This document shows, piece by piece, positions 1 to 10,492 of a stretch of 64,000 nt of DNA (positions are counted from its first letter, which is position 1; the number at the start of each line of letters is the position of its first letter). Made by a program: the position numbers and the translations under genes. The stretch is from assembly GCA_032158295.1 (NCBI GenBank), contig CM063246.1, positions 3,443,371 to 3,507,370 of the forward strand. Reading direction: 5' to 3'. The notes below the pieces were generated by a model. The model was given only the letters and a program-made list of their open reading frames with translations, had not been told where the DNA came from and ran no database searches. This stretch comes from Pycnopodia helianthoides. Lineage: Eukaryota > Echinodermata > Asteroidea > Forcipulatida > Asteriidae.

Positions 1-57
1 GGTAGATATAGGTGTCTTTAGGGATGTAAAAATAAAATTTAAGAGTGACCTCTAGCA
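1..57 (+). repeat. 5' fragment of a tRNA-derived SINE family
   Basis: The first bases (GGTAGATATAGGTGTCTTTA, then a GAGTGACCTCTAGC block) match the start of the longer element at 22797-23051, which carries tRNA-like boxes. Similarity ends after the CTCTAGC block, so only the 5' end is present, or the copy is cut by another insertion. Assignment rests on that one within-window match. Confidence 0.6.
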
Positions 58-123
58 TGGCCCAACCTCATTAATAAAGACAATTTTTCCTTATTGGCCA
101 ATTCATTAACAAATACCTTGCAA

Positions 124-490
124 GATGTAAATGGACACATTGCCTTGGATTGGGCGCTTTGGGCTATAAAAAGCATTTGTTATGTAATGATGATTTGAAA
201 GATGTTTTAAAAGTAGAATATAATGATCCACACAAATATGCCTCAAAATTGTGTGGTTTTCTTTTTACTTTGTGAACTAACACAGTCCACCATTTTGTGG
301 AGTCAAAAATTGTGTTCTACAAAATGGCTACCCATGTCAATTCACGAAGCAAAAGGAAAACAACAAAATTTTGAGACATATTTGTGTGGATCATTATATT
401 CTACTTTCAAAAATTTTTTCAACCATATGCATAACAAATGCTTTTTTATAGCCCGAATCACCCATTCCAAGGCAACATGTCCCTTTAATA
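124..490. repeat. Long palindromic MITE-like element (about 365 bp)
   Basis: The left arm (about 127-300) and right arm (about 330-490) are imperfect inverse complements over nearly their whole length. ATGGACACATTGCCTTGGAT on the left pairs with the stretch ending CCAAGGCAACATGTCC on the right, and AGAATATAATGATCCACAC pairs with GTGTGGATCATTATATTCT. The centre pairs a CCATTTTGTGGA block with TCTACAAAATGG. The element would fold into one long hairpin with mismatches. The 90-aa open frame inside is an accident of the fold. I see no transposase. Confidence 0.8.
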
Positions 491-1333
491 TATAGAATAA
501 AATAAGAGAAAAACCTGCCAGATATGAAGAACAAAATAACTAACAAATCTTTAGAGACGTCTTGTTACTCCTCTGGCTGTGACTTAAATATGGAAGACAA
601 AGTGTAAGTCAAAGCAAGAGCCAACATTATCAATTCACCACACCACTCCACACATTATAGTCAGCTCTGACTCACAACCCAAGCACCCTTGCTTTTACAA
701 ATTTCATCAAACCTGATTTAAATAACAAAGATATACAATAGCAATAAAGAACAAGTTTGGGTGAGTGACTAGAGTTGACTAGACTTAACCATAGTCAATC
801 TTGGTGCCACTCGAACGCTGTGTGGTTTAACTAGCTAGTCAGCCTAGCCCCGAAGCACTGTTTCTCTCTTCAACTAGCGAAGTTACATCACTTCTTCAAG
901 ATAGAGAGAGTTTTGCAATCTTTTGCAATCACATAAAAAGTTAATTTTAACAAATCTCCTAGAGTAACGACAAATGGTAGGTTTTTGCTAACAAAATCTG
1001 TCAATCATTAAGATGTTAGTTATTATTGCACTATACTTTGCAAGTTATATTATTATGGGCCAATCAATTTTTCTGTTCACTACGCCGTCGCCTTGTTGCC
1101 ATATTTGACAAATCAACCGACTAGACATGTTCCAGTTAAACACAGACCACGCATGCGTGATTTAAGTGGCAAACTGACTAAAGGTTAACACCCAAACTTG
1201 CTCAAGGAAAAACACTTTTTGTTGTTGACGTACAGACCCCTTGCATATGACACCGCAGGCTCAATCAGCACCCCCACTTTTGGTCAAAGGAAGACCTCTC
1301 ATTAGGTGATAGTTGTGCATGGCAGGTACATAC
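491..1333. other. Non-coding, nothing recognised
   Basis: No exon with credible splice sites or conserved peptide was found. From about 1239 (GACCCCTTGCATATGACACC) to about 1320 there is a diverged relative of the left half of the small inverted-repeat element at 16134-16277. Confidence 0.4.
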
Positions 1334-1552
1334 TAGACTGGTCCCCTATCCTTATCCGCAAATATAAGGACAGGCAACCGGTCTATCAATCAAAATGATG
1401 GTCACTGCTAGACTGGTCCCCTGTCCTTATCCGCCAGACCGCAATAGGATGCGAGGTCAAAGGTGCGTTTGTCAGGATCCCTCCAAATGCTCAAAGTCGG
1501 TCTCTGGCTTTATTCACGAGCCTCGAAGCTAGACGTCAGATGTTCGAGCTAG
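1334..1552 (+). mobile_element. Non-autonomous hAT-like element with 8-bp target duplication
   Basis: The element begins TAGACTGGTCCCC and ends TTCGAGCTAG. It is flanked directly on both sides by GTACATAC (1326-1333 and 1553-1560), an 8-bp direct repeat. A second copy at 24878-25198 has the same start, the same near-end sequence (ATTCACGAGCCTCGAAG) and its own different 8-bp flanking repeat. An 8-bp target-site duplication is characteristic of the hAT superfamily. The terminal inverted repeats are weak (CTAG-type), so the superfamily call is an inference. There is no coding capacity. Confidence 0.75.
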
Positions 1553-2149
1553 GTACATACATGCTTCCATTATTTTGTCAAAGAAATTTTGTACATTTTA
1601 CATAAATAAATTCCAGTACTATTACCCGGTATGTGCCCGAAAGAGGTAATTCTAGCGACAAAAATGTAAAAGTAATGCCAAGTTTTGTTGTCAGGAGCCA
1701 TTTTAATGCTTACCGCCTTCTGTAACTAGAAAAAAACGTACCTTGTGTGCCTGGAAGAAGGGTATGGAGTCTTACGCCCTTCTCCCAAGCACACAATGAT
1801 TTGTGCTTAAATACTAAGGTGAGGGAAATACTGCACAAGATGGTAATTATTTTCCCTAAATTAATCCTTATGAGTCAATTTCCACATACATCAACCACAT
1901 TTTGCTGATTTGGCAGACTTAATAACAATAATGAATTTAGTAAAATCATCCTCAAAGAGATATCAAACGGCAAGTTTTAATTAATACTAATTAAGAAATC
2001 TCAAGTCACTTTATAATATTGAAAGTTTCTTGCACGACATATAACTATAGGCAGCGGTACTTGTTGCTCCCCCCCTCCCATTTCAAAAGACAGCTTTTTA
2101 TGCAGCCCCTTCTTTTTACCCAACTATTTAAACATTTTCCTGTTGTGTT
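1553..2149. other. Non-coding, nothing else recognised
   Basis: Apart from the hairpin at 1742-1797, no exon, RNA gene or repeat family was identified. Confidence 0.35.
1742..1797. repeat. Imperfect inverted repeat (hairpin)
   Basis: TTGTGTGCCTGGAAGAAGGG on the left can pair with CCCTTCTCCCAAGCACACAA on the right, around a short loop. No function is evident. Confidence 0.6.
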
Positions 2150-2430
2150 GTGTCGTGGCCAAGCGCACTGGACTCAAGCTCTAGTGTTTTTGACCAGCAG
2201 AGTGTTGGTTTGAGTGTCCAAAGGTAAGACACTTAACTATTATTGCTTTGTCCTTTGGATAGGACTTAAAGCCATAGATACTGTGTGTTGCGTAATTTAC
2301 ATTAAAAAAACCAAGTACATTTATCGTTGAAGTGAAGTGGTTTGCCCCAGTGTTTTCTGGTTTGGTTGGCAGCAGATTGTGCCACAGCACCTCTGTTACA
2401 TGGTGCTATGTAAATAAATGGGTCTTACTT
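2150..2430 (+). mobile_element. tRNA-derived SINE, near full length
   Basis: The head reads GTGGCCAAGCGCACTGGACT followed by a degenerate internal-promoter B-box region, as in SINEs derived from tRNAs with a long variable arm. The body has a GTAAGACACTTAACTATTATT block and TGCTTTGTCCTTTGGATAGG, then a tail around GGTTTGCCCCAGTGTTTTCT. A truncated relative lies at 7952-8091 (GCACTGGACTCAAGCT, GCAAGACACTCAACC, CTTCGTCCTTTGGA). The GCAAGACACTTAACC block is a recurrent conserved SINE body in marine invertebrates, from memory. Confidence 0.7.
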
Positions 2431-2746
2431 TTTGAACACAGCTCCCCATACCTTTTGAAAAAAATAATGAACACTTTTGAGACGCCCTCGGGTGTGATAA
2501 AGCACCAATTAAGAAATGTGTAATTTTCCTTCACAAATAATAGGAGGGCACTTTTTTGCACATAGAAGTAATGATTTATGACCCCCCCTCCACTTTGATA
2601 AGTGTTCCGCCTCTGCTGCACATACCTGTACCACAAACCTGTCTACACAGGACTGAGTCTAATTCTGTGGTTTCTGCAGTTGCTATGGGATACAGCTGCT
2701 TTGAACTGTGACCTTTGACTCACTCTAGAATGAGCTGCATAATTAA

Positions 2747-3205
2747 CCACTTACCACCCAAAGGAACAATTTGCCCGGGAACGCGAACTGCGGCAAGCTT
2801 GTAAACACCCCCGGACATTCCATTGTGTATTTTGCACCATGTTATGCTTCATTTAGCCCAAAACATTGAGGAAAAGGGTACTGGAATTTAATGCTCAAAA
2901 TCTCCCTTTTTCTTGGGGTTATTGTGTAGTCCCAGATACCAAACCTTTGTCCTTTTTGTTTGACAAATGAGGATTATGAGAGATCGTTAGGCTGCTACCA
3001 TTCATGGTGAACAAAAGCCACATTTTCTCGTAACAGAAATGAAAATCCCAGAACATTTCACGGGAATGCTTGTTGTCTTTACTCGGTGAAGTCATGGTTT
3101 CATTGCGACAACGATATTCTCAACAACAAAAAACATTACGAAAATCCAAAAAATTAATTCCACTGGTGAGTGAGGAAATATTTCCAATGTTCTGGTGGTA
3201 AGTGG
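2747..3205. mobile_element. TTAA-flanked MITE (piggyBac-like ends)
   Basis: Perfect 12-bp terminal inverted repeats CCACTTACCACC / GGTGGTAAGTGG bound a 459-bp element. TTAA stands directly outside each end (2743-2746 and 3206-3209). A TTAA target duplication with ends starting CC fits non-autonomous piggyBac-type elements, which is the inference. No transposase frame is present. Confidence 0.75.
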
Positions 3206-3377
3206 TTAATGGAACAATCAAGTGTACTCATTGTGGTGGCATTTGCATGCCCTTCCCACCCTGTGGCTTCAATATTTCAAAACACTGACAAAACAAATTA
3301 GATGCGTGGTGTTATTAAAGTTCATCATGAAAAGAGTTGACGAGATGGCTTTCTTGAAGGGTCGAATCAGTTCCTCT

Positions 3378-6300
3378 TCAGTCTGTTTCCATGAGATCTT
3401 TGATTATTGCTGCCGTCACACTCTCTCCAAACATGAAGACACCCATGGCAATGAAGGTGATACCCAGTCCCACTTGGCACCACGTTAGTGTCCTACTGCC
3501 CATCTCTGATGTAGTGGTCAGCGCATACTGGACCAAACATAGACCTACACGATAAATATTACAATGAATAATTTTTTTAAATTTAAAGTTGATACTGGAC
3601 AGGACCACCAGGTTTGAATTTCCAGATAAGGACCGGACACAAGTGTCAAGACCGGGAGTCAAATGCATACTCTGCTGGCTGAAACAGAGGAGCTTGAGTT
3701 CGTTGCACCAAACCACTTGGCCACAACACTCCAGTTTAAATGCACAATGCAGCCACCCTAATGGCCAGGGCCCAATTTCATAGAGCTGCAAAGCAGAAAC
3801 AGCTAAGCACAACATTTTGTTTTCAAGAATAAGGCTATTTGCAATGTGTCCCATCCAGTCAATACTAATGGAGATCAATGGCTGCAATACTACTCGTGTA
3901 ATGTAAATTGGTAAAATCTAGCTAGAAATAGAGAGATTTTGTGGCATCCTGGCAAGGCCTTCAACCTGCAGTAGTGGACTTAACCATGGCTGAAACACAA
4001 TGTCGTATATAAACTTACCAGGGAAGACAAGAATGAAGACTGCAGCCAGACCGCCGATGACCGAAATGACACTCCCGATGGACGAAACAAAGAGAGCCAG
4101 TAAGAGCGATAAGACGAACCAGGAGGTGGTCTCAATAATCCTCCTTGGAGTCTCATTGTGTGCAGCCTCGGCAGGAGATAACCCCTCGCTGTGGTGTACA
4201 CTGTTTCTATCGCTAGTCTAGGGTTACCAAAAATAAAGCAGGGAAGGTAGTGGTAGCACTTTAAGACAAACTTATTAGATAAACAAACTGCATGAGCTTT
4301 CGCAGAAACAACTACTCTATCCATGTCATCAGATGTAATGAAGGGGACAAGCCAAGTACATGCTATAAAATAGTCTACATAATTCAAAGAAGTTACGGGT
4401 GACCAAATCCAATAAAAAAAGAAGTCACAGGTAAATTAATCCAAAAATAAGCAGATAATAACCCCTTGCACCAACGTTACACACGGCTACTGTCTGCCAT
4501 GCTCACCATTTTGGGAGTCAAATGGCACACGCACAATTTTTGGTAAGCATGTAAACGCCAATTAGCCTAACTGCACAATATACTGTATAACATCAAGGGG
4601 ACATTGACTCCAACACTGGAGCAACTAAGGCTGTACATTTACCTGCCACAAAAGTGAAGAATTGGATATGAAGTTAACATGTTGCATAAAATCATCGCTC
4701 TGGCAACCGTCACCGTGATGTTTCCCGCTTCATATGACAGCAGCACGTCCGACTCTACTTGGTCGCCGAATGTGAGCGATCCATATATGCCGGTCAGTAT
4801 GTAGGTTACTGATGCTATGACGAGGGCGCCAGTGATTACCAGTGCAAACTGGCTGACTGTCCGCTTCTCCAGACTGGCGTAAACTGGTACTGCGCTAATG
4901 TGGCACTGCAAGAGAAAAGTTCAGACAGAGGACCAAACTTATATTTGTGAATCCTAGGTGTCCAAATCCAACAGTTGATAAGCTGATATTTATAGTGTTT
5001 GCTTGAAAAGCTCTCTTCTTTGTGAAAATGATGACCGAGTATTCCACATTTTTTATGGCCCCAGATGTGTAAAGCCTCCTGTATGTGTCAGAAATGCTAG
5101 TTCATTTAACACATTCAATAAACTCCTCAAAGCTCATCTGTTCCAGCAGGCTTACAAACCTTTCACTTCGTGCCTCAGCGTTAAGAGCACACTTTTGATT
5201 TTGGCGCTTTATAAATGACATTCTATTAATCAATTTGTTGCTATGAATGTTACATGAGATGAAATTTCTCTTGAAAATACTATCGTTAAATAATCTCTTT
5301 AAAATATCTCTGAAAAAGATTATAAGTAGAATCTGGAATGGTTTTCTGCTATCAAATAATGAATCTTACTTATGAGCTGTGGCAGTTCTGAAAAAAATCC
5401 ATGGTGTAAAATATCGGTCGTTTTCAAAATCCAATTTCATGGCTCAGCTTTCTGTACATGAAAAATTGGCACTCACGGAAGCAGGAAAATCCATGGAAAT
5501 TTCACAGGTAACCAAGGAATTTTTGCTTGGGCCTAATTTAATTTTTACCATAAAGCGAAAAATTTGCGCTTACTGTAGCAGCAGGAAAATCCATGTATTA
5601 ACGTCAGCAATTTTCACAGGCTTTCAAGGAGGTTTTGCTAACAGAGCGTGTGCATATACTTCACGCTACTATAAAGCATTCTTTGCTTACACAGCTAGCG
5701 CAGACATTCTGCACTAACTCTGTAAGTGAAGAATGGTGACTGTAAGCTCGGAATTCTGTAATAAGTAGAGCCATAAAATTAGGCCCAACTCATAAGACTA
5801 GAAGAAACATTAAATCTATGAAGTTATTGAGATATGGAAAGATTGTGCAAAGTACAAATTCAAACGTTATAGAAAGTTATTTATATTTCAGTCACTCATC
5901 TGGAACATTCCTTTCATAAAAGGTTGTAAGCACAACAATTTGCTGCCACATAAATATCCTGCTTAGCAGAAACAGGTTACCAGCCAAAATGCTGTGTTAT
6001 CTACATCCATGTGACTGGTGCCCCTAATGCTTTCTGCTTAATGGCTTTCTTACCTGAAAACCAAAGCATATTGTAGGTATAGCTGCAAATACATCAGTCC
6101 ATGACGAAGGCTTTGTAATGATGTGCGTTGCTGCATTAGCGGGGAGTAAGTAGTAATTAGCAACCACTACTGCGGCTACGTATAGAGTTCCTAAAACGCC
6201 AACAGAACTACAAAACAAGAAGAAGACACACTGAGAAGTGAGTTGTGATAAAAAGTGAACGATTAAACTGCAATCAACTGTAAATCATGAATTGAAATAC

Positions 6301-8623
6301 CTTTTAGCAAATTTAGCAATTGCTAGAAGGTATTTCAATTCATGATTTCAAGTTCCCACAAAGCTATTTTGAGACAAACAACAGGATTGGTTATATTTTA
6401 GAGATGAAATTTTACGAATGTGAAAATTCGTGAAAGTGGCTTGTGGACCTAGGTTCCAGCTTATTCTAGACCCAGAACGTCTCAGACTTCAGAATTCAGG
6501 AGGTTTACAGACTCAGTGCATCACCATGAAGACAAAACTACAGGACACATTGTGGACTATTTTGTTCTCCCTTTGGCGAGTGTTTTACTTCTTTCAAAAG
6601 AATTTGAAGGCTCAAGGGGGTTTTCAGAAAATCCTTAGATCAAGTAAAATTCTAAGAAATCACACACTTGATGTGTATATTATGTAAAAAATAATTTCAA
6701 TCTGAAAGTTCACTGATTACAAAGTTCAGTTCCGAACCTCCAGAGAAATATATTCACAGTCAAGGAAATAGCATTTGAAGCTCCCCAAAACCACTGTTGT
6801 TCATTTTGATTGTTGCAATAAGCCCCATGTGAACGTGCATAATCCCTGAAAAAATGTAAATCGTTTACTATCTTTTTCCTTTAATGAAAACCCCCCGAAA
6901 AAAAATCTCCAGAGCTAGATTTCACAAAGCACTGAGACTCATCTTAAGATCAGTCGTCTATATCACAATAGTGATTTGTATTGTGACATCACACTTAACG
7001 TAGGCGAAACATTTTCCCTTACCTTGGCCACTTCAAGATGCTGATATCCTTGGGGAGACAGAGAGGTAAGATGACAAACACAGCCAAGATGGTGATGGTG
7101 AACCTACGGTCTGTATACCAATGACCATGCTCGACGTCTTCATGGGTGATTAAAGCTAATACTGTAGGTAAAAATATTACAAAATTAGAAAAAAACTACA
7201 AAATCTTTGTTTTCGTTCTTACAGTTGGTCTATTTGTTGTTGAGGCGGTTTTCTGAATATTTAACTTTTTAGTTTGGGGTTGAACAAAGAAAAATGATGA
7301 CCGGCTTTCAATGTGAGCAAAAGTTGCACAGTTGATATACTTACTGCTATCCAACTGATCTCCGATGATGATGAAGAATGTTACACAAGTCCCAAAGCAG
7401 TAGACGATGATGCAGATTGTACATGCTATATTGCCTGTGGTTCCACACATAGACTGTATGATGTCTTGGTAAGAGTTGGAGTTTCGTACATCGGCACACA
7501 CAGCCAGTACCAATAAGGATACAATGATAAACAGTAGAAAACCCTGAAGAGGAAAAAATAAAATCACACAAGATTTGTGATTAAATATCAAGTCAGTTTC
7601 CCTCGTGGTTTATTACTTGATACTTGATATAAAAAAGTTGCATCCCCTTAAAGTGATCCCCTGGCTGCCGCTTCCCAGGTTGTATCGTGAACTTGGATGT
7701 GATCCCTGGCTACACGACAGTTAACGGCTGTATGGCATCTGACTGGCACTCCCAAATGAAGATATTGACATAAATGGGGAGTCCGCCAATAGGGCTAGAT
7801 AGCTCAGTTGGTAGAGCATTGGCACATTAATCCGGAGGTCGTTGGTTCAAATCCCGCTCTAGTAAATTTGTCTATGTTCAACCCAAAACTATTTAAAATC
7901 TACCCAGTCAGTTTCCCTTGTGGTTTATTACTTGATACTAAATACATGTATCATAGTCGGTCAAAAGCACTGGACTCAAGCTAAGGTGTTACTTATCAGC
8001 AGAGTGTGGGTTCAAGTCGCGGTCGTGGCACTCGTGTCATTGAGCAAGACACTCAACCACGACTGCTTCGTCCTTTGGACGTTTCTGTCAGAAACGTTTC
8101 TCAGATTGTGTATTTCTATTAGGGACTATTCTTCATGCGTGGACATAACCGCTCCAGATTTTTGGCGATAATTCAAAAAAGCTACCACCTTTTGAAATGA
8201 AATTTTCACAGGTTAGTTTTGTTGTATATATGTCAACATTTATATAGGATTAAAACAGTCAAACAGTCCCCAAAACAAAGGTATACTTTGCCTTTAACAA
8301 ACTTATACAAACAGACTGTCAGAATAGCAGACCAAACTCACAAGTTGCATACTGGTGCCGACAGCTATCCCACCGGCAGCTTGATAGGCAGCAGGGAAAT
8401 TAAGCAACCCTGCTCCTATGCATGCATTCACAACGATGAAGACGGCCCCGAAGGATGACGTTTTCCTCGTCGTTGGTTCTTGAGGCACAAATTTCCTCCC
8501 AGGGATGACGGCAATGGGGCCGCCAAGGAGAGCTGACGACTCATCCGACGTGTAGTCAGTGTCTGTTTTATTGAAGAAGTTTGTCTTCAGTTTTGTGGGC
8601 GGAGCCGTCTGTGCGGGCTCCAT
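3378..8623 (-). CDS. SLC38A7: Sodium-coupled neutral amino acid transporter 7 (SLC38A7/SNAT7)
   Basis: Amino acid/auxin permease-family transporter. The family member SNAT7 exports glutamine and asparagine from lysosomes. Seven coding exons on the minus strand: 8623-8342, 7543-7345, 7161-7023, 6207-6054, 4905-4643, 4212-4019 and 3544-3378. All have GT/AG borders and join in frame to 1398 nt (465 aa; the human protein is about 462 aa). The first ATG (8623) opens a cytosolic tail with the acidic dileucine signal ESSALL (residues 28-33), a lysosomal sorting type. TM1 carries NACIGAGLLNFPAA, the unwound substrate/sodium-binding helix. Other landmarks are FGTCVTFFIIIGDQ, WYTDRRFTITI, PTICFGFQCHISAVPVY, SYPILHFCG, SVISVIGGLAA and FPGLCLVQ. 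The codon after HFCG joins AG to C and gives Ser, where human has Arg. Introns hold SINEs, a LINE tail and a hairpin. The 3' UTR end was not located. The assignment to A7 rather than A8 rests on remembered sequence. Confidence 0.93.
3767..3815. repeat. Fragment of the GGGCCCAATTTCATAGAGCTGC element family
   Basis: The stretch reads GGGCCCAATTTCATAGAGCT followed by GCAAAGCAGAAAC and AGCTAAGCACAAC. It matches one end of the palindromic elements at 10309-10492 and 16862-17235. It lies in the last intron of SLC38A7. A related 3'-half fragment (CCTGCTTAGCAGAAACAGGT, TTACCAGCCAAAATGC) occurs at about 5930-6050. Confidence 0.65.
5070..5262 (+). mobile_element. 3' end of a non-LTR retrotransposon (LINE)
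   Basis: The plus strand encodes SFNTFNKLLKAHLFQQAY before a stop near 5218, which resembles the C-terminal tail of CR1/L2-type reverse-transcriptase ORFs. It is followed at once by GGCGCTTTATAAATGACATT, a typical 3' end of such elements. Only this terminal part remains, antisense within a SLC38A7 intron. Confidence 0.6.
5420..5793. mobile_element. Diverged palindromic element (TTTCATGGCTC / GAGCCAT family)
   Basis: The left end TCCAATTTCATGGCTCAGC and the right end AGTAGAGCCATAAAATTAGG are inverted with respect to each other. The interior (AGCAGGAAAATCCATG, CGCTACTATAAAGCATTCTTTGC) resembles the better preserved copy at 15781-16024. The 112-aa open frame here is part of the repeat and not a gene. 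Confidence 0.6.
6282..6348. repeat. Perfect 22-bp hairpin in a SLC38A7 intron
   Basis: The left arm 6282-6303 starts AAATCATGAATTGAAATACC. The right arm 6327-6348 is its exact inverse complement (GGTATTTCAATTCATGATTT at its core). The loop is about 23 nt (TTAGCAAATTTAGCAATTGC in the middle). Confidence 0.85.
7688..7885 (+). mobile_element. tRNA-derived SINE with embedded tRNA-like promoter
   Basis: The element carries an A-box-like TAGCTCAGTTGGTAGAGC (7799-7816 region) and a B-box GGTTCAAATCC about 35 bases later. It also has an upstream segment (GATCCCTGGCTACACGACAG) and a tail (TATGTTCAACCC). The copy at 22797-23051 shares all parts. There the tRNA-like arm CCGGC-ACGTTAA-TCCGG would place GTT as anticodon, so an origin from tRNA-Asn is possible. 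The acceptor arm is not a clean 7-bp stem and there is foreign sequence on both sides. This marks a SINE and not a working tRNA gene. It lies in the first SLC38A7 intron, antisense to the gene. Confidence 0.75.
7952..8091 (+). mobile_element. Truncated tRNA-derived SINE
   Basis: GCACTGGACTCAAGCT, GAGTGTGGGTTCAAGTCGC (B-box region), GCAAGACACTCAACC and CTTCGTCCTTTGGA match the family copy at 2150-2430, but the 3' tail is absent. It sits in SLC38A7 intron 1 directly after another SINE. Confidence 0.7.
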
Positions 8624-9575
8624 TGTTACGGTGAATTTGGTTAAATATCCACAGAGTGCTGTTCCTCGGAAAAATCAATGTTTTTTTTAATGAAGATGAA
8701 TCAATTTGAGACGCCCATGAACTCCATCGTGTAGTGAAATCCTCCAAAGCCTGCTCAATTTCCCTGGGAGAATTCTTAAATTCTCCCCAGCATAACTTGT
8801 TGGAAGCTCTCTTGGACAAGAGACCTGAGGGAAAAACAAGTTCAAAAGTATCATAGAAAGAAAGTTCAGTTGGAATGCATCTGTCAACTGTTACAAACTT
8901 GTAACTTGCATTCAACCACTTTGAATCTTTCAACAGCTGCATATAAGCTTCAAAACAATACTCTATCAAAAAACTTAAACCCAAAACCATAAAACAAAAA
9001 CATATTCTGAATGGAAAATGTGAAAACTTATTTTTTTATCAAGATGAATAAATGTTGCAAAACAGTACAGGTGTACATGTACATCATCTCAAAAACTGAC
9101 TTGGATTAGGAATCTAAACAAAATAAAAGATAGAATTGATAAGCTCTTTGTCAAATACATGTTTTAAGCAAGTTTCAAAACGTGTTATTCTTTGTGAAGG
9201 ACTGACTAATGTGCATTTTCGCCAGTTTCTGTTGGCGAATAAAATGAAATTACCATGACCATTTATCATATTATTATCAGTCCATAAGTCACCAGTAATT
9301 TGACAAACTGCCAATTCAAAAAAGAAAAATAATCTTGCCACTTTTCAGTAGACATTGATGAGAACCATTGAAGTTCACACTGGACAAGCAAAAATACTGA
9401 AATTCATTTTGAGTCTGAGATAAAATGTGTTTACTAGTGGGTTCTAAAACACAACGTTTATTTAGGTATGTTTTTCATCCATTATATGAGGATTCTATTC
9501 AAAATGGCCCCAGGAAAGTTTGTGTAGATGTTCATAAAGCATTATTCAAAATGGTTAACAGAGAAGACTTCAGCA
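8624..9575. other. 5' flank of SLC38A7; no further gene seen
   Basis: This holds the presumed 5' UTR and promoter of SLC38A7 on the minus strand. No TATA box or untranslated exon could be fixed. The open frames here have no recognisable content. Confidence 0.35.
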
Positions 9576-9755
9576 ATAGACCTTAATGCATCTTGACATC
9601 ATCACGCTGCCATCTTAGAGGTAAAACAACGATGCAACAATGGAAAATGCACATCTATACGTACGGCGCGCAGTTTGGGCCAATGAGCAACCTTCTTTTG
9701 ACCCCTAGCCGAGGGCGCCTTACTCAGATGAAATCATTTAATGCATAAGGTCCAT
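9576..9755. mobile_element. Short MITE with ATAGACCTTAATGCAT ends
   Basis: The left terminus ATAGACCTTAATGCAT and right terminus ATGCATAAGGTCCAT are inverted with few mismatches and bound about 180 bp. The layout (AGACC..TT..GCAT ends) resembles the element at 16134-16277. Confidence 0.6.
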
Positions 9756-10308
9756 GCTCAGTTTCTTGTTCTGTTGTTTGCTGGCTAGCAGGGGTTTGCC
9801 CCTGGTCATTGCCTTGGTGCCCCTTGTGTTCCACAACGCTGCACACCTTGCTCGATGGTCTATTTAGGCCTTAGACATTAGAGTAGGGAAAGTATGCAAG
9901 TATTTAATATTAAATAACAATAAACTTTACCCCTTTTTGAATAGAGCAATATCAGTTCGTTGTTTTTACACAATATTGGCTCCAATTCAATAAACTTGAA
10001 CTTTATCAGTAATCCGTGAGAATTATAACATGTGGTCAGGCATTCAAGATTATCAATGTATTCCTTTTGGCTAAAATAGTTTGGTTGACATTTGAACCAA
10101 AAGTGAAAATCTAAAGCATATAAACTGGATGACTTTTCAGAACCCCCCCCCCCATACAGTAATGAAATGATTTTTTAGCTTACATTGAATATTCGATGCA
10201 CGACGCCCTATTGGATCTGCAGCTAACAGATCCAGCCTATCCCAGAAATTGTATTCCCCAACCCAACAAAAGTATATTTAAAAAAAAATCTTTTGCCTCC
10301 CTACCACC

Positions 10309-10492
10309 AGGGCCCAATTTCATAGAGCTGCTTAAGCAGAAAATATTACTTAACAATTTTCTGCTAAGCAGAAATCAGCAGGATACCAGTCACAAAGTGT
10401 ACATGTGACATGGTATTTTGGTCAGTAACCTTATTCTGGTAAGCGTAATTTTGTTGTGCTTAGCAATTTTTTGTGCTTAAGCAGCTCTATGA
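10309..10492. mobile_element. Palindromic MITE, GGGCCCAATTTCATAGAGCTGC family
   Basis: It starts GGGCCCAATTTCATAGAGCT and ends AAGCAGCTCTATGAAAT. The arms also pair around AAGCAGAAAAT / TTTTTGTGCTTAAGC. The interior holds CAGGATACCAGTCACAAA and TGACATGGTATTTTGG, shared with the copies at 16862-17235. The right outer end lacks the final GGGCCC. Confidence 0.8.

Noticed and set aside
3980..4387. 135-aa minus-strand frame inside SLC38A7
   Set aside because: It is the wrong frame across exon 6; the correct frame gives the transporter helices and joins both neighbours in phase.
7797..7862. Functional tRNA gene (also 22970-23030 and 17466-17540)
   Set aside because: Internal promoter boxes are present, but acceptor stems are poor and each lies inside a longer repeated body shared between copies, so these are SINEs.
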